Origin: Iodobacter arcticus
GTDB lineage: Bacteria > Pseudomonadota > Gammaproteobacteria > Burkholderiales > Chitinibacteraceae
Length of the DNA stretch: 64,000 bases
Assembly: GCF_042664895.1 (NCBI RefSeq)
Contig: NZ_JBHTBQ010000008.1
Span: 34,572-98,571 of the forward strand
Direction: 5' to 3'
Position 1 is the first letter of the stretch. Every line of letters begins with the position of its first letter. The notes under the pieces were generated by a model. It made no database searches and had not been told where the DNA came from. It was given only the letters and a program-made list of their open reading frames with translations. This document shows, one piece after another, positions 17,982 to 25,848 of this stretch. A program made the position numbers and the translations under genes.

Positions 17982-18722
17982 ATGAAGTATTTGAATCAAC
18001 TCTGGTTTGTACTGCTGATTACGCCGCTTGCCTATGCTGAGGCACTTACGATCTATGCTAATGAGGAATACCGACCCATTATCTATAAAAATGCTCAGGG
18101 GCAAGCTTCGGGTGTTGCTTATGAGTTATTGCTGCGCCACGAGCAACAGACGGGCACTAAAGTGACTTGGGAAATGGGCTCCTGGCGGCGGGCTTATGAA
18201 TTAGCATTAAAGGGCCGCGGTGGCATTGTCGGGTTATCTAAAACAAAAGAGCGCTCGGCAATATTTGATTACTCCGATCCTTTTTTTGAAGTTGCAATTA
18301 GCATTGTGGTAAAAAAAGGCAGAGAATTCCCTCTTCATTCAGTAAACGATTTAAAAGGGAAATTAGTGGGCGTCACGAATGGTGCCAGCTATGGGCCGGA
18401 TTTTAATTCAGCACTTGCTCAGAAAATATTTACTGCTGATTTTAATTATTCATCCAGCGCTCAGTTTAAAAAATTACTGCATGATCGCGTGGATTGTCTG
18501 GTACTTGCTACCGGACGGCAGGGGCTTTTGCTGGCTTTAAATGCAGACCCGGAGTTACAAGCTTATCGTGAGCAATTTGTGCTGCTAGAGCCTCCTCTAG
18601 CTTATGATCCCTTATACCTTGGGTTTCATAAATCAATGAAGATGAAGGGTTTTCTTCTTGAGTTTAATAAAACAATTAAAGCTGCCAAAAATAGTGGCTT
18701 GCTGTTAAAAGCCAAAAATTAA
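17982..18722 (+). CDS. periplasmic binding protein, amino-acid type (SBP_bac_3), paralog 2
   Basis: Tandem copy of the preceding gene, 246 residues, with its own signal peptide (residues 1-19, ending AYA) and a very strong Shine-Dalgarno (GAGGAGGGG). It shares long identical blocks with paralog 1 but has diverged in the middle and C terminus, which suggests different ligands. It is 104 bp downstream, in the same orientation. No transporter partners are encoded here. Family members bind polar amino acids or serve as extracytoplasmic sensors; which applies here cannot be told from sequence. Confidence 0.8.
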   Translation: MKYLNQLWFVLLITPLAYAEALTIYANEEYRPIIYKNAQGQASGVAYELLLRHEQQTGTKVTWEMGSWRRAYELALKGRGGIVGLSKTKERSAIFDYSDPFFEVAISIVVKKGREFPLHSVNDLKGKLVGVTNGASYGPDFNSALAQKIFTADFNYSSSAQFKKLLHDRVDCLVLATGRQGLLLALNADPELQAYREQFVLLEPPLAYDPLYLGFHKSMKMKGFLLEFNKTIKAAKNSGLLLKAKN

Positions 18723-18730
18723 TAGAAATA

Positions 18731-18764
18731 GCGAGAGAATTGAGTGTTATTTCAAGTCTCTCGC
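18731..18764. other. Hairpin between convergent genes
   Basis: gcgagaga (18731-18738) and tctctcgc (18757-18764) pair. It lies between the stop codons of the convergent binding-protein and GFA genes. There is no T-run, so it may act as a weak bidirectional terminator. Confidence 0.45.
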
Positions 18765-18771
18765 CCGGCGC

Positions 18772-19194
18772 TTATGTTTCGCTTGGTGCATCTGAGGCAA
18801 ATACCTCAGCTTCAGTCATATTATGGGTATGATTGGCAAAGTCATAAAAAGTTGGTTTTTTATCGATGAATATCTGATGATCAAAGACCAGATCATCCCG
18901 CTCATCAAATAGGCCGACCGGTATAATAAACTGCTGTTTTTCCTTTAACAGGTAAAATAAATGGCTGCCGCATTGCTTGCAAAAGCCACGTTCAGCCCAT
19001 TCAGATGAGGCGTAGCTGTTGATTGCGTCTTTTCCTGTGAATACCACTTCACTGCCACAATCGACGGCTAAAAGCGGGCCGCCAGTCCATTTTCTGCACA
19101 TTGCACAGTGGCAAGCCCCTACTTTATTACTCATTGTTTTAGCGCTAAATTGTACTGCGCCGCATAAGCATGCGCCTTTGTATTCTGTAGCCAT
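18772..19194 (-). CDS. GFA/CENP-V family zinc-binding protein
   Basis: Small cytoplasmic protein of the glutathione-dependent formaldehyde-activating enzyme (Gfa-like) family. 140 residues. Zinc-binding cysteine groups are visible: CLCGAVQF, ACHCAMCRKWTGG and FCKQCGSHLFY. Family members are mostly of unknown function; only a few are tied to formaldehyde-glutathione chemistry, so that name should be read as a family label. It is divergent from the DMT exporter and convergent with the binding-protein pair. Confidence 0.82.
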   Translation of the reverse strand: MATEYKGACLCGAVQFSAKTMSNKVGACHCAMCRKWTGGPLLAVDCGSEVVFTGKDAINSYASSEWAERGFCKQCGSHLFYLLKEKQQFIIPVGLFDERDDLVFDHQIFIDKKPTFYDFANHTHNMTEAEVFASDAPSET

Positions 19195-19373
19195 GATGCG
19201 CTCTCGATAAGGATTGGAGTTCTAATTCTATCTCTTTGCGTAAATTTCATGTATGTATTTTGTATGAATAAAGCGCTATTTGCTATTTTTAAAGGTCAGA
19301 GAGAGCAATACACAATAGCCAGTGGGGGTAAATCATTGCTAGTCTTGGCTTTCTCAAATAAGGAGGGTTTGTT

Positions 19374-20264
19374 TTGACTCAACAGCAAAAAGCGTATGCC
19401 TGTGGTTTGGCTGCTGTTTTGGCATGGTCTACAGTGGCCACTGCATTTAAGCTTAGCCTTGCGCATTTAAGCTCCGCTCAATTATTACTTTATGCCAGTG
19501 CCGCTTCATTACTCGCACTATTATCCATTTTGTTTTGCCAAGGGCGTTTAAAAGAGCTACTGCCTGCTTTTTTTAAAAATTGGCGTATTTCTTTAGTGTT
19601 TGGGATTATTAATCCTTTTGCCTATTATTTGATTTTATTTAAAGCCTATGCCTTATTGCCTGCTCAAGAAGCTCAGGCAATTAACTATACATGGGCTTTA
19701 ACAATGACGTTGTTGGCTGTGCCATTTTTAAAACAGGTGTTGAAAAAGAATGATATCTGGGCTGCTTTATTCTGCTATACGGGGGTGTTGGTTATTGCTA
19801 CACGGGGAGACCTACTCCATTTAAATTTTTCAAATTTAAATGGAGTAGGTTTAGCCTTAATATCTACTTTGTTGTGGGCCGTATATTGGATTTTTAATAC
19901 TAAAGATCAGCGTGAGCCTGTATTGGGTTTAGCACTTAATTTTGCAATTTCCCTGCCTGTTACTTTGGTTTGGTGTGCGATTCATGGTGAGTTAACTCAT
20001 GTGAGCTGGCAAGGCTTGGTGGGGGCCGCTTATGTGGGGGCATTTGAAATGGGCTTTACTTTTGTATTGTGGCTGTTTGCCATGAAGCTCACAGAGAGCA
20101 CGGCTAAAATTGCGAATCTTATTTTTTTATCTCCTTTGATTTCATTGTTTTTCATTTGGTTTTTAATTGGTGAGCATATTTTTATTTCTACTTTGTTTGG
20201 TTTGGGTCTTATTTTATTAGGTTTGCTGATCCAAAAGCTGCCACGTTCAGAAAGGATAAGCTGA
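19374..20264 (+). CDS. DMT-superfamily (EamA) exporter
   Basis: Inner-membrane transporter with about ten hydrophobic segments and two EamA halves; 296 residues, usual length. Family members export amino acids or other small metabolites; the substrate here is unknown. It starts with TTG: AGGAGG lies seven bases ahead, no ATG is in frame nearby, and the protein then begins TQQQKAYACGLAAVLAWST, as EamA proteins do. Inside the gene, at 19811-19849, is a perfect 18-bp inverted repeat with a 3-base loop, still in frame. Confidence 0.85.
   Translation: MTQQQKAYACGLAAVLAWSTVATAFKLSLAHLSSAQLLLYASAASLLALLSILFCQGRLKELLPAFFKNWRISLVFGIINPFAYYLILFKAYALLPAQEAQAINYTWALTMTLLAVPFLKQVLKKNDIWAALFCYTGVLVIATRGDLLHLNFSNLNGVGLALISTLLWAVYWIFNTKDQREPVLGLALNFAISLPVTLVWCAIHGELTHVSWQGLVGAAYVGAFEMGFTFVLWLFAMKLTESTAKIANLIFLSPLISLFFIWFLIGEHIFISTLFGLGLILLGLLIQKLPRSERIS
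19811..19849. repeat. Perfect 18-bp inverted repeat inside the DMT exporter gene
   Basis: cctactccatttaaattt (19811-19828), loop ttc, then its exact reverse complement (19832-19849). It encodes part of the loop LLHLNFSNLNGVGL between membrane segments, with N.LN-type repetition in the protein. Such perfection within coding DNA suggests a recent template-switch or inverted-repeat-correcting event. Confidence 0.85.
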
Positions 20265-20977
20265 CTTCCACTTGTTTTAAGGTGCGGTGCCATGCTTGTT
20301 TGTAGCCACATAGACCGATGTTGGCTGAGTTTTTTAGCGCTGAATGTGGATGATTGGCTCATTGCCTATGGTTTTTCTATGTGAAATGATGCACTTTTTC
20401 TGTGCTTTGCACTGTTTTTATTGGGTTTTTTGTTGGTAATTTGCCGATGGATGGTGCTTTTTGCATTTATTTTATTTATTGAGTAGCGACTAGGTGAGAA
20501 TCTAGTCGCTATTTTTTTTATTTTTTCTTTATTTTCTAAAGGAAGATTGGTATTTGACTATTCTATTTGTTGGTACTTCCTTTATGCGTAATTGATTTTA
20601 TTTTCGTGTAAATCAATGAAAATGTGTGATTAGGTTCACATGTTTTTTTGATTGATTGTCTTTTTCTTTCGCTATGGTTTCTTACTTATTACGTGGTGCT
20701 TTTTATTAATATTAGAAAATAATAATTTACTGTTTTTACTGGTATTGATAATATTGAATTATTTGCTTGTTGCTGAGAGGAAAGGTAATTATTTCTATGC
20801 TTTCGTAGTGTATATAAGGTAAATTTCTATTCTTTGGTTCTAGCGTTCCTTGCTATATTGTTAGCTAGGTATTTAATGATTTATTAAATAATATGCATTA
20901 ATTTTTTAATTAAAGTATTGTTTTATTTTTTGTTAAAGTTTTTTTCAATTCTTACGTAATGTGTTGGAATTAATATC
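20265..20977. other. AT-rich non-coding stretch before the exopolysaccharide locus
   Basis: 713 bp with no convincing gene. A 30-codon frame with a plausible AAGGTG site (20292-20384) and a 17-codon frame (from 20388) are present but resemble nothing. A terminator lies at 20484-20519. The following 460 bp are very T-rich and presumably hold the promoter and a long leader for the exopolysaccharide genes. I see no clear operator or JUMPstart element. Confidence 0.5.
20484..20519 (+). terminator. Rho-independent terminator, 220 bp after the DMT gene
   Basis: Perfect stem tagcgactag / ctagtcgcta (20484-20493 with 20502-20511), 8-base loop, then eight T. It could end the DMT transcript with a long 3' region, or a separate small RNA starting after 20265. 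Confidence 0.82.
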
Positions 20978-21892
20978 ATGATTCGTACTGCGCTTATATT
21001 ACCTGTTCGTAATGCGGGGCCCTACCTGGATCGTTTGCTACCTGCTTTGGCAGAGCAAACACTTAAGGTTGATGAGTGGTTGGTGATTGATAGTGAATCT
21101 TCAGACGATACCGTAGCGCGTTTTTCTGCGGCAGGTGCAAGAGTTGAAATAATAGACGCAAAGCAATTTAATCATGGCGGCACAAGAGAGTGGGGGCGTA
21201 AGCAGCTTAATGCCGATATAATTATCTATATGACGCAAGATGCGATTCCTGCAAATCCGTATGCCTTGGAGAATTTACGCGATGCTATTTTGGCAGATGA
21301 CTCGATTGCCGCAGCTTATGGCCGTCAATTGCCAAGATTAGGTGCTGATGTGTTGGAGGGGCATTCACGTAGTTTTAATTATCCTGCACAAAGCCGAACC
21401 AAACGATTAAGTGATGCGCCGGAATTAGGAATTAAGACATGTTTTAGCTCCGATTCATTTGCGGCCTATCGCAATGTGGCGCTTGATACCGTTGGTGGCT
21501 TTCCTTTGGACATTATCGGCACTGAGGACGCCTATGTGGCAGGAAAAATGCTATTAAATAATTGGGGTGTTCGTTATGAGGCCAGTGCAGAGGTTTACCA
21601 CTCTCATCACTACACCCTATTGCAAGAGTTTCGCCGTTACTTTGATATTGGGGTGTTTTATGGCCGTGAATCATGGATAGGCGAGCTGTTTGGTAAAGCA
21701 GGCAGTGAAGGGAGACGATTTCTTGCATCTGAGCTGAATGCTCTATCGCGTGCCGGGCAGGGTTGGCGTCAACCGGAGGTCATGCTCCGGGTGGTGTGCA
21801 AGCTAGCAGGCTATCGTTTAGGGCATATAGAAAAATATTTACCTCGCTATGTAAAACGCCATATCGGCATGTTTGCGGGCTACTGGAAATAA
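20978..21892 (+). CDS. family 2 glycosyltransferase (rhamnosyltransferase-like)
   Basis: Cytoplasmic GT-A fold sugar transferase that probably adds a sugar to the lipid-linked polysaccharide unit. 304 residues. The nucleotide-sugar fold starts ALILPVRNAGPYLDRLLPAL; DSESSDDT follows, and YMTQDAIP stands in for the DXD metal site. FSSDSFAAYRNVALDTVGGF and GTEDAYVAGKML belong to the acceptor half. It resembles rhamnosyltransferases most, but the sugar is not certain. First gene of the exopolysaccharide locus; six bases separate it from the Wza-like gene. Confidence 0.82.
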   Translation: MIRTALILPVRNAGPYLDRLLPALAEQTLKVDEWLVIDSESSDDTVARFSAAGARVEIIDAKQFNHGGTREWGRKQLNADIIIYMTQDAIPANPYALENLRDAILADDSIAAAYGRQLPRLGADVLEGHSRSFNYPAQSRTKRLSDAPELGIKTCFSSDSFAAYRNVALDTVGGFPLDIIGTEDAYVAGKMLLNNWGVRYEASAEVYHSHHYTLLQEFRRYFDIGVFYGRESWIGELFGKAGSEGRRFLASELNALSRAGQGWRQPEVMLRVVCKLAGYRLGHIEKYLPRYVKRHIGMFAGYWK

Positions 21893-21898
21893 TCGTTT

Positions 21899-22672
21899 AT
21901 GAAAAATAGTACCGTGCTTTGCATGCTTTTATTCTGCTTAAGCGCTTGTTCCACTCCTAGTAGCCTGTTATTGCCTGAGCAAAGTGTATTAGACGAGCGC
22001 CGTATTGAATTTCATGACATCAGTCAACTTCCCCCTCCGGTCACCCGAATTATGAATGGGGATACCCTCAGGATTGTGAGGGATGCACAAACGCCTGCTG
22101 AAAATGACGAAATGGTTTTGTTCTTTGTTCGCCCGGATGGCACATTTTCCTATCCGTTTGTAGGTTTACTTCAGGCCGCTCAACGCTCGCCTGAAGAAGT
22201 TGCTAAGGAAATCAGCGATAAATTGTTAGCTATTTATCGTTATCCCAAAGTCACGGTCAATATCGCCATTGCACCAGGAAACCGCGTTTTTGTTGGCGGT
22301 GCGGTGCGTAACCCTTCGGCTTTTGAATTAACAGCTGCAGCCAGTATTGAGCAGGCGATTATTGGCGCGGGCGGTATTTTACCCACCGCAGACAGCGAGC
22401 ATATTGCTTTACTGAGAATGGATGCCACGGGTTTGTATCAGGTTTACTTTACTGATTTCAGCCAGTTTTTGCTGGCTAAGCCTCAGCGCCGTGGGGTGAT
22501 GCTACAAAGAGGTGATATTGTTTTTGTGCCTAAATCTGCTTTAGGCAATGCCATTGAAGGCGTGGATTTGTATTTTAACCAGCTGATTCCTTTTTCTAAG
22601 GGAATCGGGATTGGGTTTAGCTACGATTTGAGTAAAAGCTCAGGCTCAAGCACCACGGTAAGGTTGCCATGA
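21899..22672 (+). CDS. polysaccharide export lipoprotein (Wza/OPX family)
   Basis: Outer-membrane or periplasmic export component for capsule or exopolysaccharide. 257 residues. A lipoprotein signal ends in the lipobox LSAC with Cys17. A polysaccharide-export (PES) domain follows (PPPVTRIMNGDTLRIVRD, about residues 42-130), then an SLBB-like segment (GNRVFVGGAVRNPSAFELTA). It is shorter than E. coli Wza (about 380 residues) and lacks the long C-terminal helix region of Wza, so the outer-membrane channel may be another protein. The stop overlaps the start of the next gene by four bases. Confidence 0.85.
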   Translation: MKNSTVLCMLLFCLSACSTPSSLLLPEQSVLDERRIEFHDISQLPPPVTRIMNGDTLRIVRDAQTPAENDEMVLFFVRPDGTFSYPFVGLLQAAQRSPEEVAKEISDKLLAIYRYPKVTVNIAIAPGNRVFVGGAVRNPSAFELTAAASIEQAIIGAGGILPTADSEHIALLRMDATGLYQVYFTDFSQFLLAKPQRRGVMLQRGDIVFVPKSALGNAIEGVDLYFNQLIPFSKGIGIGFSYDLSKSSGSSTTVRLP

Positions 22673-24639
22673 TAGAAATCCGCTCTTTTCGCGATATTAT
22701 TCGCCTGTTTTTTATTTTTAATAGAGAGTTTCGCTGGGCCCTCATTGCCACCGTTGTTTTGATTGTATTGGGGGCTTTTCTTTTACCTTCCCGCTATGTT
22801 TCTGAATCGCGTTTGCTCGTGAAGCCTGGCAGGGCGATGAGTACAGTGCCGATTGAATATAGCGACAGACAAACACTGGTTGCTCCCAGCACCCAGCGCG
22901 ACCCGATTGTAGATGAAGAAAAAATGCTGACTGGCCGGCCGATTATCCGGCAAGTCGCTGAATATTATTTAAATGAAGTGAACGACACTTCTGAAAAAAA
23001 TGGCTGGAAACTAGTTAAGTTTTATATCAAAAAAGGCGTGGGCGGCATCATTGATGGCGTGCGCTCTATTTTGGTATTTATTGGTATTTCTGAAACGCAA
23101 ACACCCGTAGATCGCTTAGCCAGTAAATTAGAAAAGCAATTTACCGTGGTGCATGAGGCAGGCTCATCGGTAATGGAAATCAGCTTTACTTGGGATGATC
23201 CATTGATTGCGCAGCGGGTGGTTAATAAATGGATAGAGGTTTATCAAACCGAGCGGGGTAAAAAATTAGCCAATGACAGTCTTTATGGTTTTTATGAAGT
23301 AGAAAGCCAGCGTATCGCTGAGCAAATCGCGATGAACAAAACCAGAATTTCTGAAAAATTAAAAGAGATTGATGGCATAAGCAGTAAGGAAAAATTAGAA
23401 AGCCTGACCGATAGAATTAATAGAGTATCGGCACAGCGGGCGGAAGCTTATGCTGAGCAGCAGGGTTTAGAGAAAAGCATAATGAGCGCCAGCCGCAGGG
23501 CGGGTGATTTGCCGCAGGAAGTCAGCAAGGAGCGTGAGCTGGGTTTAAATCCTACTCAGCAAGATTTAAAGCTTAAATTAAGTGGTTTGGTATTAGAGCG
23601 CTTAGATAAATTAAAAAATTATCAAGATCAGGCGCCGCCGATTTTGGAGCTTAATCACAGCATTAGCGCGCTTAAAGAGCGCATTGCCGAAGAAAAAGAA
23701 AGCATACAGCGCTCTGAAAATCGCGTACCTAATGAATTAGTCACTATGCTAAAGCGTTCAGCACTAGAGCGTGATACTCGGGTGAGTGAGCTAAAAGCGC
23801 AAACGATTGCTTATGATGGGGAGTTGTTGAAGCTTAAAAAAGAAAGGCAGCGCATTTTATCTATTGATCCGGAGCTATCAGCTTTGGAGCGTGATTTATC
23901 GGTAGCAGAGAAAAATTATCGGCTTTATATCGATAGCTTAGAAAAAGCGCGTATCGATAGAGAATTAGATAATAGTCGCATCAGCAATATTGCCATTATT
24001 GAGCAAGCTACTTTTACCCCTTCGCGGGTTTTTCCTAAAAGCTTAATGATGCTGTTTATGGCGCTGCCAGCGGGTTTGGCTGTGGGCTTATTTGTGGTGT
24101 ATCTCTGCTATTTATTAGATCAGCGTATTCATGATGGCGGCAGAGTAAAGAGCCATTTTGGCGTGCCTTTATGGACGACGGTGATGGAACAGAAAGACAG
24201 CGCTTTATCCGCGTCTTTTGAAGCAAGCATTTACCGGCTGTATAGCCAGTTGCCCTTGGCAACGCTTAAAGATCAGGGCTTGAATATTGGAATGACTTCT
24301 TCACGGCAGGGCGAAGGGGTTGGGTTTTTGATTGGGCAATTTCAGCGTATTTTAAACGAGCGGGGCATTCCTAATCGCATGGCCGATGATGAATGTGCTC
24401 ATCCGGGCGAGGTGGTTTTGATTGATGCATCAGCTTTATTAAGCAATCAAGCTGCTTTTGTTCGCCTTAAGCAGGCGGATTTAATTTTATTGGTGGTCGA
24501 GGCGAGGCAATCCACGGTGCCTATGGTCGAAAATACGCTGTCTATTTTGAATACGGCGTTTAAAAAAGTAGATGGCATTATTATTAATCGCCGGCAATTT
24601 GAGATTTCCTCTGGATTACTCAGCCGTATTTCTCGCTAA
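22669..24639 (+). CDS. Wzc/GumC-like polysaccharide copolymerase with degenerate nucleotide-binding domain
   Basis: Inner-membrane chain-length and export regulator. 656 residues. A Wzz domain with a first membrane segment (about residues 22-42) is followed by a long periplasmic coiled-coil part (about 170-440), a second membrane segment (about 458-480) and a C-terminal Rossmann-type domain. In tyrosine kinases of this family the last domain has a Walker A lysine; here the matching place reads MTSSRQGEGVGFLIGQF (about 541), without the GK(S/T). VVLIDAS (about 581) fits Walker B. No tyrosine cluster is at the C terminus. It looks like a PCP-2a protein whose kinase activity has been lost. Confidence 0.87.
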   Translation: MIEIRSFRDIIRLFFIFNREFRWALIATVVLIVLGAFLLPSRYVSESRLLVKPGRAMSTVPIEYSDRQTLVAPSTQRDPIVDEEKMLTGRPIIRQVAEYYLNEVNDTSEKNGWKLVKFYIKKGVGGIIDGVRSILVFIGISETQTPVDRLASKLEKQFTVVHEAGSSVMEISFTWDDPLIAQRVVNKWIEVYQTERGKKLANDSLYGFYEVESQRIAEQIAMNKTRISEKLKEIDGISSKEKLESLTDRINRVSAQRAEAYAEQQGLEKSIMSASRRAGDLPQEVSKERELGLNPTQQDLKLKLSGLVLERLDKLKNYQDQAPPILELNHSISALKERIAEEKESIQRSENRVPNELVTMLKRSALERDTRVSELKAQTIAYDGELLKLKKERQRILSIDPELSALERDLSVAEKNYRLYIDSLEKARIDRELDNSRISNIAIIEQATFTPSRVFPKSLMMLFMALPAGLAVGLFVVYLCYLLDQRIHDGGRVKSHFGVPLWTTVMEQKDSALSASFEASIYRLYSQLPLATLKDQGLNIGMTSSRQGEGVGFLIGQFQRILNERGIPNRMADDECAHPGEVVLIDASALLSNQAAFVRLKQADLILLVVEARQSTVPMVENTLSILNTAFKKVDGIIINRRQFEISSGLLSRISR

Positions 24640-24648
24640 AGGGGTTTT

Positions 24649-25848
24649 ATGCGTATTGCATTGATTGCGCCCCTGCCGCCAGAGCAAAGTGGGATTGCTG
24701 ATTACGCAGATGCGTTTCAAAACTATCTAAGCCAGGAAGGCGTAGAGATGGTTTTGCCTTTTAAAGATCAGCGTTTGGGCAGTACAGCGCAGCAAATTGA
24801 TGTGCAGATGCAAAGCATTCATTGGCAGGATATGGATTTAGTCCATGCCGAGTTAGGTGGTGGGCGTAATGGTGAGTTTTTGGCTTTGGAGTGGCTGGCC
24901 CAGCACTACCCCTTGTTGCCCTTAAGCGCCACTGTGCATGATCCTGAGCGCTTAATCTGGCGGCCTCTGGGCTGGCCTAATACGCTGAGTCAATATCTGC
25001 CACGCCGTGCTTATCAGGCGCTGGTCTTGCTGTGCGATCCTTGGACATTGGCACGTGAGCGCCGCCTAGCCACAAAGCTAACCATTTTAATTGCCCTAAC
25101 GGCTTTAGGCGCGTGTCGCTTAGCTTTACGTATGCGCTTGCCCGAAGGAAAGGTGCAGCAAATAGCGCATGGCAATCAGATTATTGCTCCTCTGGCACTG
25201 CCTCTGTTGCCGCCGCACGGCCCTTTAAAGTTGCTGTATTTTGGGTTTATTTATCGAGGCAAAGGGATTGAAGATTTAATTGCTGCGCTGGCTTTATTGA
25301 TGGCGCAGCGCCCGGCAGCGCTTGTGGAGCTGACCCTTGCAGGGGGTACTGCACCAGAAATGACCTTTGCGAATGGCCCATCTTATTTAGATGAATTAAA
25401 AACGCAATTGCAAGCAGCAGGCTTGCCCGCCCATGTGGTGCACTGGCAGCTGGATGTGCCAACTGCAGAGATTGTGCCGCTGATTCAATCGCATCACGCC
25501 CTGATTTTGCCGTATCAGGAGTCTAAAAAACTGGCTTATCTGGGGCAGATGCGTGGCACCAGCGGCGTGCTTTCTTGGGCTGCAGCATGCGGGCGAAGTG
25601 TGATTAGCTCGGATGCCCGCTCTTTTGCAGAAGAAGTTTCTTTTGGGAATGGGGCGGTTTACCCCCAAGGCAATACGGTGGCTTTAGCTGCACTGCTGTT
25701 GCAGTTGCTGGATCAGCCAGAGCTGTTAGTACAAAGAAGCGCAAGTGCAGAGGCCTTGGGTGTGATGCGCCGCTGGCCTCGTACTGCTCAGCAGTTTAAA
25801 AAATTATTTGCGGATCAAAAGCAAGGAAAAACAAATGCGCTTGATTGA
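24649..25848 (+). CDS. family 4 glycosyltransferase
   Basis: Predicted GT-B sugar transferase. 399 residues. The N terminus RIALIAPLPPEQSGIADYAD is typical of GT4 proteins. The C-terminal half has LLYFGFIYRGKGIEDLIAAL and LPYQESKKLAYLGQMRGTSG, with AACGRSVISSDARSFAEEV at the nucleotide-binding end. Start ATG 24649 follows AAGGGG. It overlaps the start of the glycoside hydrolase gene by 14 bases. Donor and acceptor are unknown. Confidence 0.8.
   Translation: MRIALIAPLPPEQSGIADYADAFQNYLSQEGVEMVLPFKDQRLGSTAQQIDVQMQSIHWQDMDLVHAELGGGRNGEFLALEWLAQHYPLLPLSATVHDPERLIWRPLGWPNTLSQYLPRRAYQALVLLCDPWTLARERRLATKLTILIALTALGACRLALRMRLPEGKVQQIAHGNQIIAPLALPLLPPHGPLKLLYFGFIYRGKGIEDLIAALALLMAQRPAALVELTLAGGTAPEMTFANGPSYLDELKTQLQAAGLPAHVVHWQLDVPTAEIVPLIQSHHALILPYQESKKLAYLGQMRGTSGVLSWAAACGRSVISSDARSFAEEVSFGNGAVYPQGNTVALAALLLQLLDQPELLVQRSASAEALGVMRRWPRTAQQFKKLFADQKQGKTNALD

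Noticed and set aside
20388..20441. 17-codon frame beginning MMHFF
   Set aside because: No ribosome site and low-complexity aromatic content; most likely chance in AT-rich DNA.
20820..20860. JUMPstart/ops element for RfaH ahead of the polysaccharide genes
   Set aside because: The best candidate (ggttctagcgtt) matches only 8 of 12 ops positions, and the upstream JUMPstart part is missing.
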